Positions 1 to 6,220 of a stretch of DNA of 10,826 nucleotides are shown piece after piece; position 1 is the stretch's first letter; each line of letters opens with the position of its first letter. Source of the DNA: Candidatus Hydrogenedentota bacterium (GTDB lineage: Bacteria; Hydrogenedentota; Hydrogenedentia; Hydrogenedentales; CAITNO01); NCBI GenBank assembly GCA_007124105.1, contig SLFT01000338.1:1-10826 (forward strand). The letters run 5' to 3'. The notes beneath the pieces were generated by a model. The model had not been told where the DNA came from. It ran no database searches and saw only the letters and a program-made list of their open reading frames with translations. Both the position numbers and the translations under genes were made by a program.

Positions 1-8
1 CGTCCCCG

Positions 9-35
9 ATTGACCGTATTGACGGGATTGACGGA
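9..35. repeat. Three-unit 9-bp tandem repeat (ATTGACnnn)
   Basis: ATTGAC recurs at 9-14, 18-23 and 27-32, so the unit is 9 bp: ATTGACCGT, ATTGACGGG, ATTGACGGA. The array may extend left of the window. It lies outside any gene I can support. It resembles in style, though not in unit, the 10-bp array at 6032-6081. Confidence 0.7.
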
Positions 36-340
36 TGCCGCATCTACAGTGACGCGCATCCCTTGATTTCCACGGCGTTTCGTCCAACGAACAACAACGC
101 ATTGTGATTCGTCAGGCTTGATGGTTGGCGCGGTGATCGTTTGCTTATCTGATAGTTGAAATTTGAGATCGTCATTTTGTTCCCGTCCCTCTCCAGCCAT
201 TTGTAAATCTTACTTAGCTGTCTATCGTCACGCATTTACTATCTTACGGCAGTCATTGTTTTTTTCTCGAGCGTATGATAAGATGATTACATAAATGTGG
301 AAAATACCTGTTGAGGCACACGTTGCTTGGATAGCTTTTC

Positions 341-360
341 GACAGGGAATTTCGCCTGTC
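341..360 (+). other. Hairpin in the presumed 5' leader of the surface-protein gene
   Basis: GACAGG at 341-346 pairs perfectly with CCTGTC at 355-360 around an 8-nt loop, 48 bp ahead of the start codon at 409. There is no following T-run, so it is not a typical intrinsic terminator. A 9-bp word, GTTGAGGCA, occurs both before this hairpin (310-318) and across the start codon region (401-409). Whether the leader folds or regulates is unknown. Confidence 0.3.
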
Positions 361-408
361 AAATACCAGCGCCAAAGACATGGTAACGGTAGATGAAAGG
401 GTTGAGGC

Positions 409-3400
409 ATGAAACGTATTCGCTGTTGTTTATCAGTGTGTACTGTGATTGTCGCCCTGCTTATCAGCAGAGGCGGGAGCGCAAATACGTTGTCTTCGGG
501 TTATCATGCAGAGACCATCATCCCTTTCAATGACAATACATCTTTGGCGCACTTTCACGAGGGTGACCGCACGATAAAGTCAAATGGCGGCACAAGTGCA
601 GTCACTGATTCCATCCCTCCAGAGGACGATCAGTTGCTACCTTTCGGCAGCGTTCCTGTAGGCGACTTTCGCACCGAACATATTACAATCCACAATACCA
701 GCGCAACAGAGAATATTTTGGTGGAGAGTATTGCCTTGGACAGCCTGTACTACTACGAGGATTTCAGCGCCGGTGTTGCGCAAGGGTGGGAACCGGGCAA
801 TAGTGCGCACTGGAGCGTGGATAACGACCAGTATATCGCCTCAGACCCATCCTTTGACGGCCTCATGCAGTCCATGTATGGCGACGCTATATGGGACGAC
901 GCGGTATTTGAAACAACCGTGCATCAGAGCACAGACAGCAACCTGGCCTATCTATTCCTGCGCGCTTCCGAAGATTTTGTGTTCGGTGGGCCAGGAAACG
1001 CGGTGGGCTTGGCGTTTTCCAGGAACGGCTTCTACTTCTTTTTCTATCAGGACTTCTATGGAGTGGAAATTGTTACTTTTGGGGAATCGGGGGATATCTT
1101 TACCGACGGTACGCCGAACCACGTGCGTATTGAGATGGAAAACACCTTCTTTCGGTTTTGCTTTAATGGCGGCGAGGAAATACACGCTGTTGAGAGGAGC
1201 GCGCCAACATCAGGGCGGATTGGCGTTGGCGGCTCCACTACGCCGGAAAACCCAACATCCTATCATTTTGATGAGGTAACAGTTAGCGCCCAAACGCAAT
1301 TCCGCCTTGAAGGTGTGCCGGCCCTTCCCCACACACTGACGCCTGAGGCGTCCGCTACAGTTAGCGTCGTTTACGAGCCCCACAGGCGCGACAGCCATCA
1401 TGATGCTGTACGCATCATCACCAACGATCTTTCTGCTCCGGAGACCGTGGTTGCGCTCACTGGCGTGGGTGCGGGCACCAGATTTTATGTGAAGAGCGAT
1501 GGCGACGACAGCAACGACGGCATGAGCTGGGAAACAGCGAAGGCTACTTTACAAGCAGCACTTGAAGCGGCGGCTTACGGCGATGATATCTGGGTGGCGG
1601 CGGGCGTCTATTATCCCACCAGCAGAAACGGAATTACCCAGCCTGATACCGACCGGGTCAAGCACTTCCGTTTGAAGAGCGGTGTATACTTATATGGCGG
1701 CTTTACGGGTACGGAGACCGCGTTGGAAGAACGGGACTGGACAACAAACGTAACCCGCTTGAGCGGCGATATCGGCGAAGCAGGCGAAATGACTGACAAC
1801 TGTTACCATGTCATACGCAACGATGGGCAGGCGTTTGGCTATTATACGACGATACGTCTTGATGGCTTTGTTATCAGCGACGGCAATGCCAACAACAGTT
1901 TCTATTCATTTCAGGCCGGGGGCGGCATCTATGGCAATTTTTACGCGCTGACGATTAAGAACTGCATTTTTGAAAACAATGTCGCCCATCGCGCAGGCGG
2001 CGCCGCTTTTATCAGGGGAAATAATACCCTATTCATAAACAACACATTTACAGGCAACCATGTTGTCGCTTCATCATCTTCAAGCGTCACTGGCGGCGGT
2101 CTTTATGCGTTCGGAGATGGAATAGCGGTGATAGACTGTGACTTCGCCGATAACTACATCGTATATGACAATGATAACGATTCAGGTTCATCCGGCGGCG
2201 GCGCATACGTTAATGGACAAAATATTGAGGTGATAAGATGCATATTTTCCAACAATGCAATATTCGCGGAGGGCAACGCTGGTGGGCTTGGCGGGGGCGC
2301 CAGTATCAGGGGTAAGAATGTGGTGATATCGGACTGTGTCTTTATTGACAACTCCATTTCCCCTGGTGAATATAGCACGTGGTTAGGAGGGTTTGGCGGC
2401 GGTCTTGTAATCGAGGGAATGCCGGGGCGTGTCGAGAGGTCACAATTTATCTCGAACAGCACCAACCTCGGTTCCGGTTTGTTTAGTGGCGGCGGCGCTA
2501 TTGCTAATTTTGCGCCAGGAGATGCCAGCGCTAATACAACAATTAACAACTGCGTGTTTTACGACAACTACACAAATGGCACGTTGGGCGGCGGCGCTAT
2601 TCTCAACATATTCAGCATGTCTTTGCTTATGCCCTTCACCCATGTTTTTTCCACTACCATAATGAACAGTACATTTTGCGGCAATATATCCACATCAGCC
2701 CCCGGCGGCGCCATTGCCACGATTGACGATGTCAATGATACCCCCAATAGTTTGACCCTGATGAACAGCGTACTTTATGGCAACAGCCCGGATGAGCTGT
2801 ATGTTGACGACGAAGTGACCACAACCGTGGCGTATTCAAACATCCAGGGCGGTTTCGACGGCGAAGGCAACATGGACGCGGCGCCTTTGTTTATGGATGC
2901 CGCCACGGGCGATCTGCGATTGCAGGCGGAATCTCCGAGCGTCAACGCAGGAGACCCGGCGGGTGTGCCGCCCGCGCCGGAGACTGATATTCTGGGCACT
3001 ATACGACCTCAGAACGGGCGCGTAGATATGGGGGCCTACGAATATGACGACACGCCGCCCACAGCAACAATAACGTTGTTAAGTCCCAACGAGACCAGTG
3101 CAGATGAAATCGCGTTTGCTGTTACGTTCAGCGAAGCCATACAACCAGCGCTGACTGCCGAGGCCCTTGTCGTTCGGGGAACGCTTACCGGCGGTGTTGC
3201 TGTGACCGGCGCCGGCGCTGAATACAATGTTACGGTCACGCTGACCGACCCGGATGCCGACGGCACGGTGGGCATTATGCTTCCGGAAGGCGTCGTGTTC
3301 GATCCGGCGGGGAACCCGTGTGCGAAGGCCCTGTCGCCGATATGTCGGGTTTATAACTGGCGCGGGTTCCTGGTAGTGCCGGAAGGCGCGCATTTGTACG

Positions 3401-3978
3401 CTGGCGACAGTCATGCGCTCGAGGTGCAGCCCGACTGCGACGCTACCACCATCCAATATCAGTGGAGATGGACGGGAGAGGAAAAGCAGATTCATGATGG
3501 ACCGCAAACAGCGCAATGGTTGTTGACGGACGTTGCCAACCACATGAGCGGCACATACTGGTGCGAGATACTTTATGACGGTGTTTTGTACACAACCACG
3601 CCCGTGACTGTTGAGGTCGCGATGCCGCTGGAGATTATTACGGCGCCGGAGGGCGGCGTCAAAGGCATTGGCGAAAGCCACAGTTTTGCCGTGGAAGTCG
3701 CTGGCGGTTACCTGCCGTTGCACTACGAATGGCGCAAGGAAGGCGTCGCAATCGCTGACGCCCCTGACGCGCCTGCCTTTACCATTGCCACGCTCACAGG
3801 CGACCATGCCGGCTACTACACGGTGGCAATACACGACAGCAACAGCGCCTCAACGGTCTCGGAGGGCGCATTGCTTACGTTGTCTGACGGCATGCCGACG
3901 GGCATGGCAGTGCTCGCCATAACAGCGCTCACGCTGTTGGTAATTGGTGCATACTCCACAAGAAGGAAAAGGCAATAA
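409..3978 (+). CDS. Secreted multidomain surface protein: split choice-of-anchor domain, Pmp-like beta-helix, Ig-like domains, C-terminal anchor
   Basis: This 1189-residue protein is probably displayed on or released from the cell surface. Seen: a Sec signal peptide (1-25, basic start, hydrophobic core, cut after G-S-A); an ASPM/SPD-2/Hydin-like half (77-112), a lectin-like segment beginning YYYEDFSAG..GW (113-297), and the second ASPM/SPD-2/Hydin half (298-356). A right-handed beta-helix follows, opening with FYVKSDGDDSNDGMSW (359-374) and carrying nine GG(G/A)x motifs between 504 and 770 alternating with FxxN motifs from FENN 521 to FCGN 756. Then come a choice-of-anchor-Q-like stretch ending NGRVDMGAYEYD (869-880), an Ig/cadherin-like domain (882-973), and two Ig-like domains (987-1070 with SGTYWC, 1073-1158 with AGYYTV). 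The tail is MPTG, a membrane segment (1165-1182) and RRKRQ. The start has AAAGG at 396-400, 8 bp upstream. Composition is less GC-rich than the genes to its right. Adhesion or envelope scaffolding is inferred; no catalytic site is visible. Confidence 0.9.
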   Translation: MKRIRCCLSVCTVIVALLISRGGSANTLSSGYHAETIIPFNDNTSLAHFHEGDRTIKSNGGTSAVTDSIPPEDDQLLPFGSVPVGDFRTEHITIHNTSATENILVESIALDSLYYYEDFSAGVAQGWEPGNSAHWSVDNDQYIASDPSFDGLMQSMYGDAIWDDAVFETTVHQSTDSNLAYLFLRASEDFVFGGPGNAVGLAFSRNGFYFFFYQDFYGVEIVTFGESGDIFTDGTPNHVRIEMENTFFRFCFNGGEEIHAVERSAPTSGRIGVGGSTTPENPTSYHFDEVTVSAQTQFRLEGVPALPHTLTPEASATVSVVYEPHRRDSHHDAVRIITNDLSAPETVVALTGVGAGTRFYVKSDGDDSNDGMSWETAKATLQAALEAAAYGDDIWVAAGVYYPTSRNGITQPDTDRVKHFRLKSGVYLYGGFTGTETALEERDWTTNVTRLSGDIGEAGEMTDNCYHVIRNDGQAFGYYTTIRLDGFVISDGNANNSFYSFQAGGGIYGNFYALTIKNCIFENNVAHRAGGAAFIRGNNTLFINNTFTGNHVVASSSSSVTGGGLYAFGDGIAVIDCDFADNYIVYDNDNDSGSSGGGAYVNGQNIEVIRCIFSNNAIFAEGNAGGLGGGASIRGKNVVISDCVFIDNSISPGEYSTWLGGFGGGLVIEGMPGRVERSQFISNSTNLGSGLFSGGGAIANFAPGDASANTTINNCVFYDNYTNGTLGGGAILNIFSMSLLMPFTHVFSTTIMNSTFCGNISTSAPGGAIATIDDVNDTPNSLTLMNSVLYGNSPDELYVDDEVTTTVAYSNIQGGFDGEGNMDAAPLFMDAATGDLRLQAESPSVNAGDPAGVPPAPETDILGTIRPQNGRVDMGAYEYDDTPPTATITLLSPNETSADEIAFAVTFSEAIQPALTAEALVVRGTLTGGVAVTGAGAEYNVTVTLTDPDADGTVGIMLPEGVVFDPAGNPCAKALSPICRVYNWRGFLVVPEGAHLYAGDSHALEVQPDCDATTIQYQWRWTGEEKQIHDGPQTAQWLLTDVANHMSGTYWCEILYDGVLYTTTPVTVEVAMPLEIITAPEGGVKGIGESHSFAVEVAGGYLPLHYEWRKEGVAIADAPDAPAFTIATLTGDHAGYYTVAIHDSNSASTVSEGALLTLSDGMPTGMAVLAITALTLLVIGAYSTRRKRQ

Positions 3979-4000
3979 GCTTTCACTGGTGTAAGTAAAG

Positions 4001-4030
4001 CGGAACGCCTCGACCTGGCGCCCCATTTTT
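4001..4030 (+). terminator. Possible weak terminator after the surface-protein gene
   Basis: CGCC at 4006-4009 can pair with GGCG at 4017-4020 around a 7-nt loop, with an outer GG/CC pairing across an internal loop, followed by five T at 4026-4030. The stem is short and broken, so this is a weak call, but it lies 28 bp after the stop codon in a convergent gene arrangement where a terminator is expected. Confidence 0.3.
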
Positions 4031-4065
4031 GTTCTCCCGCGATTAACGCGCGCTAATTGGGTCAG

Positions 4066-4089
4066 AAAAACGCGGCAAGGATGCCGCGT
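4066..4089 (-). terminator. Intrinsic terminator of the minus-strand operon
   Basis: Read on the minus strand, ACGCGGC (4089-4083) and GCCGCGT (4076-4070) form a 7-bp GC-rich stem around a 6-nt loop, and the T-run is the complement of the A-run at 4066-4070. It lies about 65 bp past the stop codon of the prepilin-like gene. The stem also contains part of a word (GTAGAYGCGGCATCC, minus strand) found again at 33-47, so the hairpin may be part of a dispersed repeat. Confidence 0.7.
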
Positions 4090-4153
4090 CTACGGGACAC
4101 AGAAAGAGTTCTTTTCGCGACCAAGCTGTTTAATGCAACGGTTCTCGGCGTCA

Positions 4154-5116
4154 TTACCCGCCAGTGACGCGATGTTTCCAGATATGCATGACCGCCGCCA
4201 TCACCGGGGTAACCGGCGTGTTGTCGCTTGGATATCGCACAAACGACACATGCCCGTCCATGTACAGCACGTTGCTGCCGCCGGGGATATGGTTAAACCG
4301 TTGCGCATCGGTTGAAACATTGTCGAGCATCACCCATACATTGCTTTGCGCGCGCGCGCTTGCGCCTGGATTGTTGATGTCGGTGATCAGGAACCGTTCC
4401 ACGCCTTCGCGCAGACGCCGCACGGTGTCTCCGCCCGCGTTTCCATGGTCGTCGCGTACGCGCCGGTCTTCGTCGGCGCGGGCGCGCATGCCCGCGTGAT
4501 CGTCGGTGTACCTGAACCTGCGCGTTGCCCGGAACAGGCTCCACCATGCGCCCAGGAATTGCGCGGGCGCCGTGGTGAACCCGTCGGGCGGCGCGCTCAG
4601 CCCGATAATGTCAAGGACATCCTCGTCGTTTAACATGCTTACTTCCCGTTGCGGGTCGTCCTCGCCGCAACGGTCAAATACGTAGGAGAAATAGCTGTAG
4701 CTGCCGTCAATGCCTTCCACGCCTTCGTTGCCGTTGCCGTCCACTTTGTTCAGCAGTGTGAGATTGCCCTGTTTGTCAATGTGGTTGCGCAGCGCATCCA
4801 CCGGGTCGGAGGGACAAAACAAAATGGCCGGGTCTGACAGGTATTCGGGATATACGGCGTCAAACAATGGGCCGAAAGCGAGACAGGCGCGGTCGCCGCA
4901 ACCCAGCTCGAACTGGATGGGCGGAAATTTCCCGGCGGGCGCTTCCGTGGCGTACATCTTGTATATGAGGCCCAGTTGACGCAGGTTATTCTGACAGCTG
5001 GCCCGGCGCGCCGCCTCGCGGGCGCGCGCAAGCGCGGGCAACAGTATGGAAGCCAGAATGCCGATAATGGCAATCACCACCAGCAATTCGATCAATGTAA
5101 AGCCGTAGCGTTTCAT
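4154..5116 (-). CDS. Prepilin-like protein with DUF1559-style C-terminal motif
   Basis: A 320-residue protein beginning with a type IV prepilin-type leader: MKRYG, then FTLIELLVVIAIIGILAS, with the expected Gly-Phe cleavage point (5/6) and Glu at mature position 5. The leader would be cut and methylated by a PilD-type peptidase, and the hydrophobic helix would anchor or polymerise the protein in a type II secretion or pseudopilus-like setting. The NNLRQLGL stretch (43-50) after the helix and the C-terminal FNHIPGGSNVLYMDGHVSF (274-292) match the family of DUF1559-like and H-X9-DG proteins that occur in many copies in Planctomycetota and relatives. Here the spacing is His276, ten residues, Asp287-Gly288. 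Five Cys (41, 73, 78, 101, 150) lie in the exported part. AGGAG-like sequence precedes the start (5127-5131). It is the second gene of an operon, 39 bp behind the Spy-like gene. The true function of these proteins is largely unknown; a pilus subunit role is not proven. Confidence 0.9.
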   Translation of the reverse strand: MKRYGFTLIELLVVIAIIGILASILLPALARAREAARRASCQNNLRQLGLIYKMYATEAPAGKFPPIQFELGCGDRACLAFGPLFDAVYPEYLSDPAILFCPSDPVDALRNHIDKQGNLTLLNKVDGNGNEGVEGIDGSYSYFSYVFDRCGEDDPQREVSMLNDEDVLDIIGLSAPPDGFTTAPAQFLGAWWSLFRATRRFRYTDDHAGMRARADEDRRVRDDHGNAGGDTVRRLREGVERFLITDINNPGASARAQSNVWVMLDNVSTDAQRFNHIPGGSNVLYMDGHVSFVRYPSDNTPVTPVMAAVMHIWKHRVTGG

Positions 5117-5155
5117 CCGTTGTTAATCCTCGCCGCGCGTAGCGGTCTGTTGCCT

Positions 5156-5794
5156 TTACTCCGTTGCGCCCTGGCGTCCGCGACCACGGCCAACGCCATA
5201 TCCCTGGCCCTGTCCGGGACCGGCCGGCGGGCCCTCGCCTGGGCCGAAACCGCCGTCGGTGCGGGGGCCGCGGGGACCATCGCCGCGACCAAACCCGCCC
5301 TCGGGACGCCGTCCACGACCCTCGCCGCGGCCAAAGCCGCCGCCAAGCCCGCCCCGACCAAAAATACGTACACTGTCGGGCATGGGCAGGGATTCAAGTC
5401 GCTCCTGTTGCTCGGGGGTCAGCAGCGCGTTCACGTCTTTCCGCAACACATCGCGCAACGCCATCATACGTTCGCGACGAACCTCGAAGTCGTCTATGTC
5501 TTCCGTACGCAATGCTTGCGCCTTTTGGGTGTGCGCTTCTATCAGTGTCGCCAGTTGCCGCGTTTGCTCCGATGACAGGCCAAGTAATTCCCGGGCCTCC
5601 TCGGCGCGGCGTTCAGCCAGGATTTCGTCCTGACGTTCCGGGTGAGACGCCAGTTCGGATGCCCCGCGCTGTTGTGTTGTTCGTTCTGATACGGCGTACA
5701 CGCCCCACACGGCGAAACCAATGAGGTACAGTACACCCAACGCCGCCAGCGCCAGCTTCCATTTCGGAATTGTGATGATGTCTTTCATGTCCAT
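5156..5794 (-). CDS. Membrane-anchored Spy/CpxP-like protein with Gly/Arg-rich tail
   Basis: A 212-residue protein. Seen: a short cytoplasmic start, one membrane segment (11-35, KWKLALAALGVLYLIGFAVW), then a charged helical region (about 45-139). The latter contains LGLSSEQTRQL (71-81) and LLTPEQQERLESLP (124-137), the spacing and LTPEQ signature of Spy/CpxP (LTXXQ) periplasmic proteins. The last 68 residues (145-212) are low complexity with repeated GGFGRG/GGFGPG blocks, rich in Gly, Arg and Pro. Family knowledge: Spy and CpxP are periplasmic chaperone or stress-sensing adaptors, usually soluble; this one is tethered. The start at 5794 is chosen over an open frame reaching 5866 because AAGGAG (5803-5808) is 8 bp upstream and the membrane segment then sits near the N-terminus. 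First gene of the operon with the prepilin-like gene, so an envelope role is inferred. The substrate of the GRG tail is unknown; nucleic acid or polysaccharide binding are guesses. Confidence 0.8.
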   Translation of the reverse strand: MDMKDIITIPKWKLALAALGVLYLIGFAVWGVYAVSERTTQQRGASELASHPERQDEILAERRAEEARELLGLSSEQTRQLATLIEAHTQKAQALRTEDIDDFEVRRERMMALRDVLRKDVNALLTPEQQERLESLPMPDSVRIFGRGGLGGGFGRGEGRGRRPEGGFGRGDGPRGPRTDGGFGPGEGPPAGPGQGQGYGVGRGRGRQGATE

Positions 5795-5802
5795 AATTTC
5801 GA

Positions 5803-5808
5803 CTCCTT
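5803..5808 (-). promoter_or_regulatory. Ribosome binding site deciding the 5794 start
   Basis: On the minus strand this reads AAGGAG, 8 bp ahead of ATG at 5794. It supports the shorter form of the Spy-like protein over the longer open frame from 5866. Confidence 0.75.
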
Positions 5809-5886
5809 TTCGCGTATTAGGGTTCGCTTCTGTACACAGCACCCGATGCACCTGTCGCCCGGTCAACCTGTAGTTTTTCTGAGCAA

Positions 5887-5915
5887 TTTATATGCCATAC
5901 ATTCAAAACAGTCAG
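5887..5915 (-). promoter_or_regulatory. Candidate sigma70-type promoter for the Spy/prepilin operon
   Basis: On the minus strand, CTGACT (5915-5910, four of six matches to TTGACA) and TATAAA (5892-5887, five of six to TATAAT) are separated by 17 bp. Transcription would begin near 5880 and leave a leader of about 85 nt. Only box similarity supports it. Confidence 0.35.
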
Positions 5916-5940
5916 CGACGCGCCCTGGTTGCCGCGCAGC

Positions 5941-5955
5941 GCGCAATAATTGCGC
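5941..5955. promoter_or_regulatory. Perfect dyad GCGCAATAATTGCGC, possible operator
   Basis: Two 7-bp arms, GCGCAAT and ATTGCGC, flank a single A with no mismatch. It lies 26 bp upstream of the candidate minus-strand -35 box in a divergent intergenic region, a usual place for a dimeric regulator. No regulator gene is in the window and no second copy was seen, so operator function is inference. Confidence 0.35.
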
Positions 5956-6031
5956 AGTCAGGAGAGCGGTCAGGCGATTCCTGCGCACACAGTGAGAAGG
6001 CGTCTTATACTCTGGGAGTTTGTGGTGTATT

Positions 6032-6081
6032 GTCGGACGCAGTCGGACATTGTCTGACTGCGTCGGACTGTGTCGGACAAT
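6032..6081. repeat. Five tandem 10-bp repeats (GTCGGACnnn)
   Basis: The units are GTCGGACGCA, GTCGGACATT, GTCTGACTGC, GTCGGACTGT and GTCGGACAAT, starting at 6032, 6042, 6052, 6062 and 6072. Four share an exact GTCGGAC core and the middle unit has one change (GTCTGAC); the last three bases vary freely. The period is about one turn of B-DNA, so all cores lie on one face of the helix. It ends 64 bp upstream of the candidate promoter of the isomerase gene. Confidence 0.85.
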
Positions 6082-6144
6082 GCCGCTTCCTGTGTACGGG
6101 AGGCGCCATCTTCTGCGTGGTTTTCCCGGCGCAAGACCAGGAAT

Positions 6145-6173
6145 TTGCGCCCCGACTATCTCCCTGCTATACT
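6145..6173 (+). promoter_or_regulatory. Candidate promoter of the Tat isomerase gene
   Basis: TTGCGC (6145-6150) and TATACT (6168-6173) are separated by 17 bp. The -10 box matches five of six positions of TATAAT; the -35 box only keeps TTG. Transcription would start near 6180, inside the palindrome TCACGTGA (6177-6184), about 40 nt ahead of the start codon. Confidence 0.45.
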
Positions 6174-6220
6174 GATTCACGTGATGATGTTATGAACTTC
6201 AATTACATAAGGAGCGTACC

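Larger units (their letters stand above)
1..408. other. Left-edge intergenic region, no convincing gene
   Basis: I see no supported gene here. Short minus-strand open frames exist (44-235 and 228-410), but they have no recognisable domain. The region is visibly more AT-rich than the genes on the right half. It holds a 9-bp tandem repeat at its left end, a word shared with the terminator near 4070, and a 6-bp stem at 341-360 just ahead of the surface-protein gene. The best promoter candidate for that gene is weak: TTGTTT at 256-261 with TAAGAT at 279-284 (17-bp spacer), with an alternative TATGAT at 274-279. I do not call it as a separate feature. Confidence 0.6.
5795..6220. other. Divergent intergenic region with promoters, dyad and repeat array
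   Basis: This 426-bp spacer separates the minus-strand Spy/prepilin operon from the plus-strand isomerase gene. No gene is supported. It contains a candidate promoter for each direction, a perfect dyad at 5941-5955, a five-unit 10-bp repeat array at 6032-6081 and an 8-bp palindrome TCACGTGA at 6177-6184 over the predicted start of the plus-strand transcript. A further TATACT at 6006-6011 lacks a good -35 box. Confidence 0.7.

Noticed and set aside
44..410. Two overlapping minus-strand open frames at the left edge (44-235 and 228-410)
   Set aside because: Both are about 60 codons, have no known motif, and the lower one ends in sequence shared with an intergenic repeat word.
300..410. A c-di-GMP-I (GEMM) riboswitch ahead of the surface-protein gene
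   Set aside because: A loose likeness (GGTAG...GGGTTG) was seen, but the ACGCAAAGC-type core and matching stems are not present.
4042..4057. Near-palindrome ATTAACGCGCGCTAAT between convergent genes
   Set aside because: One internal mismatch pair, no T-run and no promoter nearby, so neither terminator nor operator is supported.
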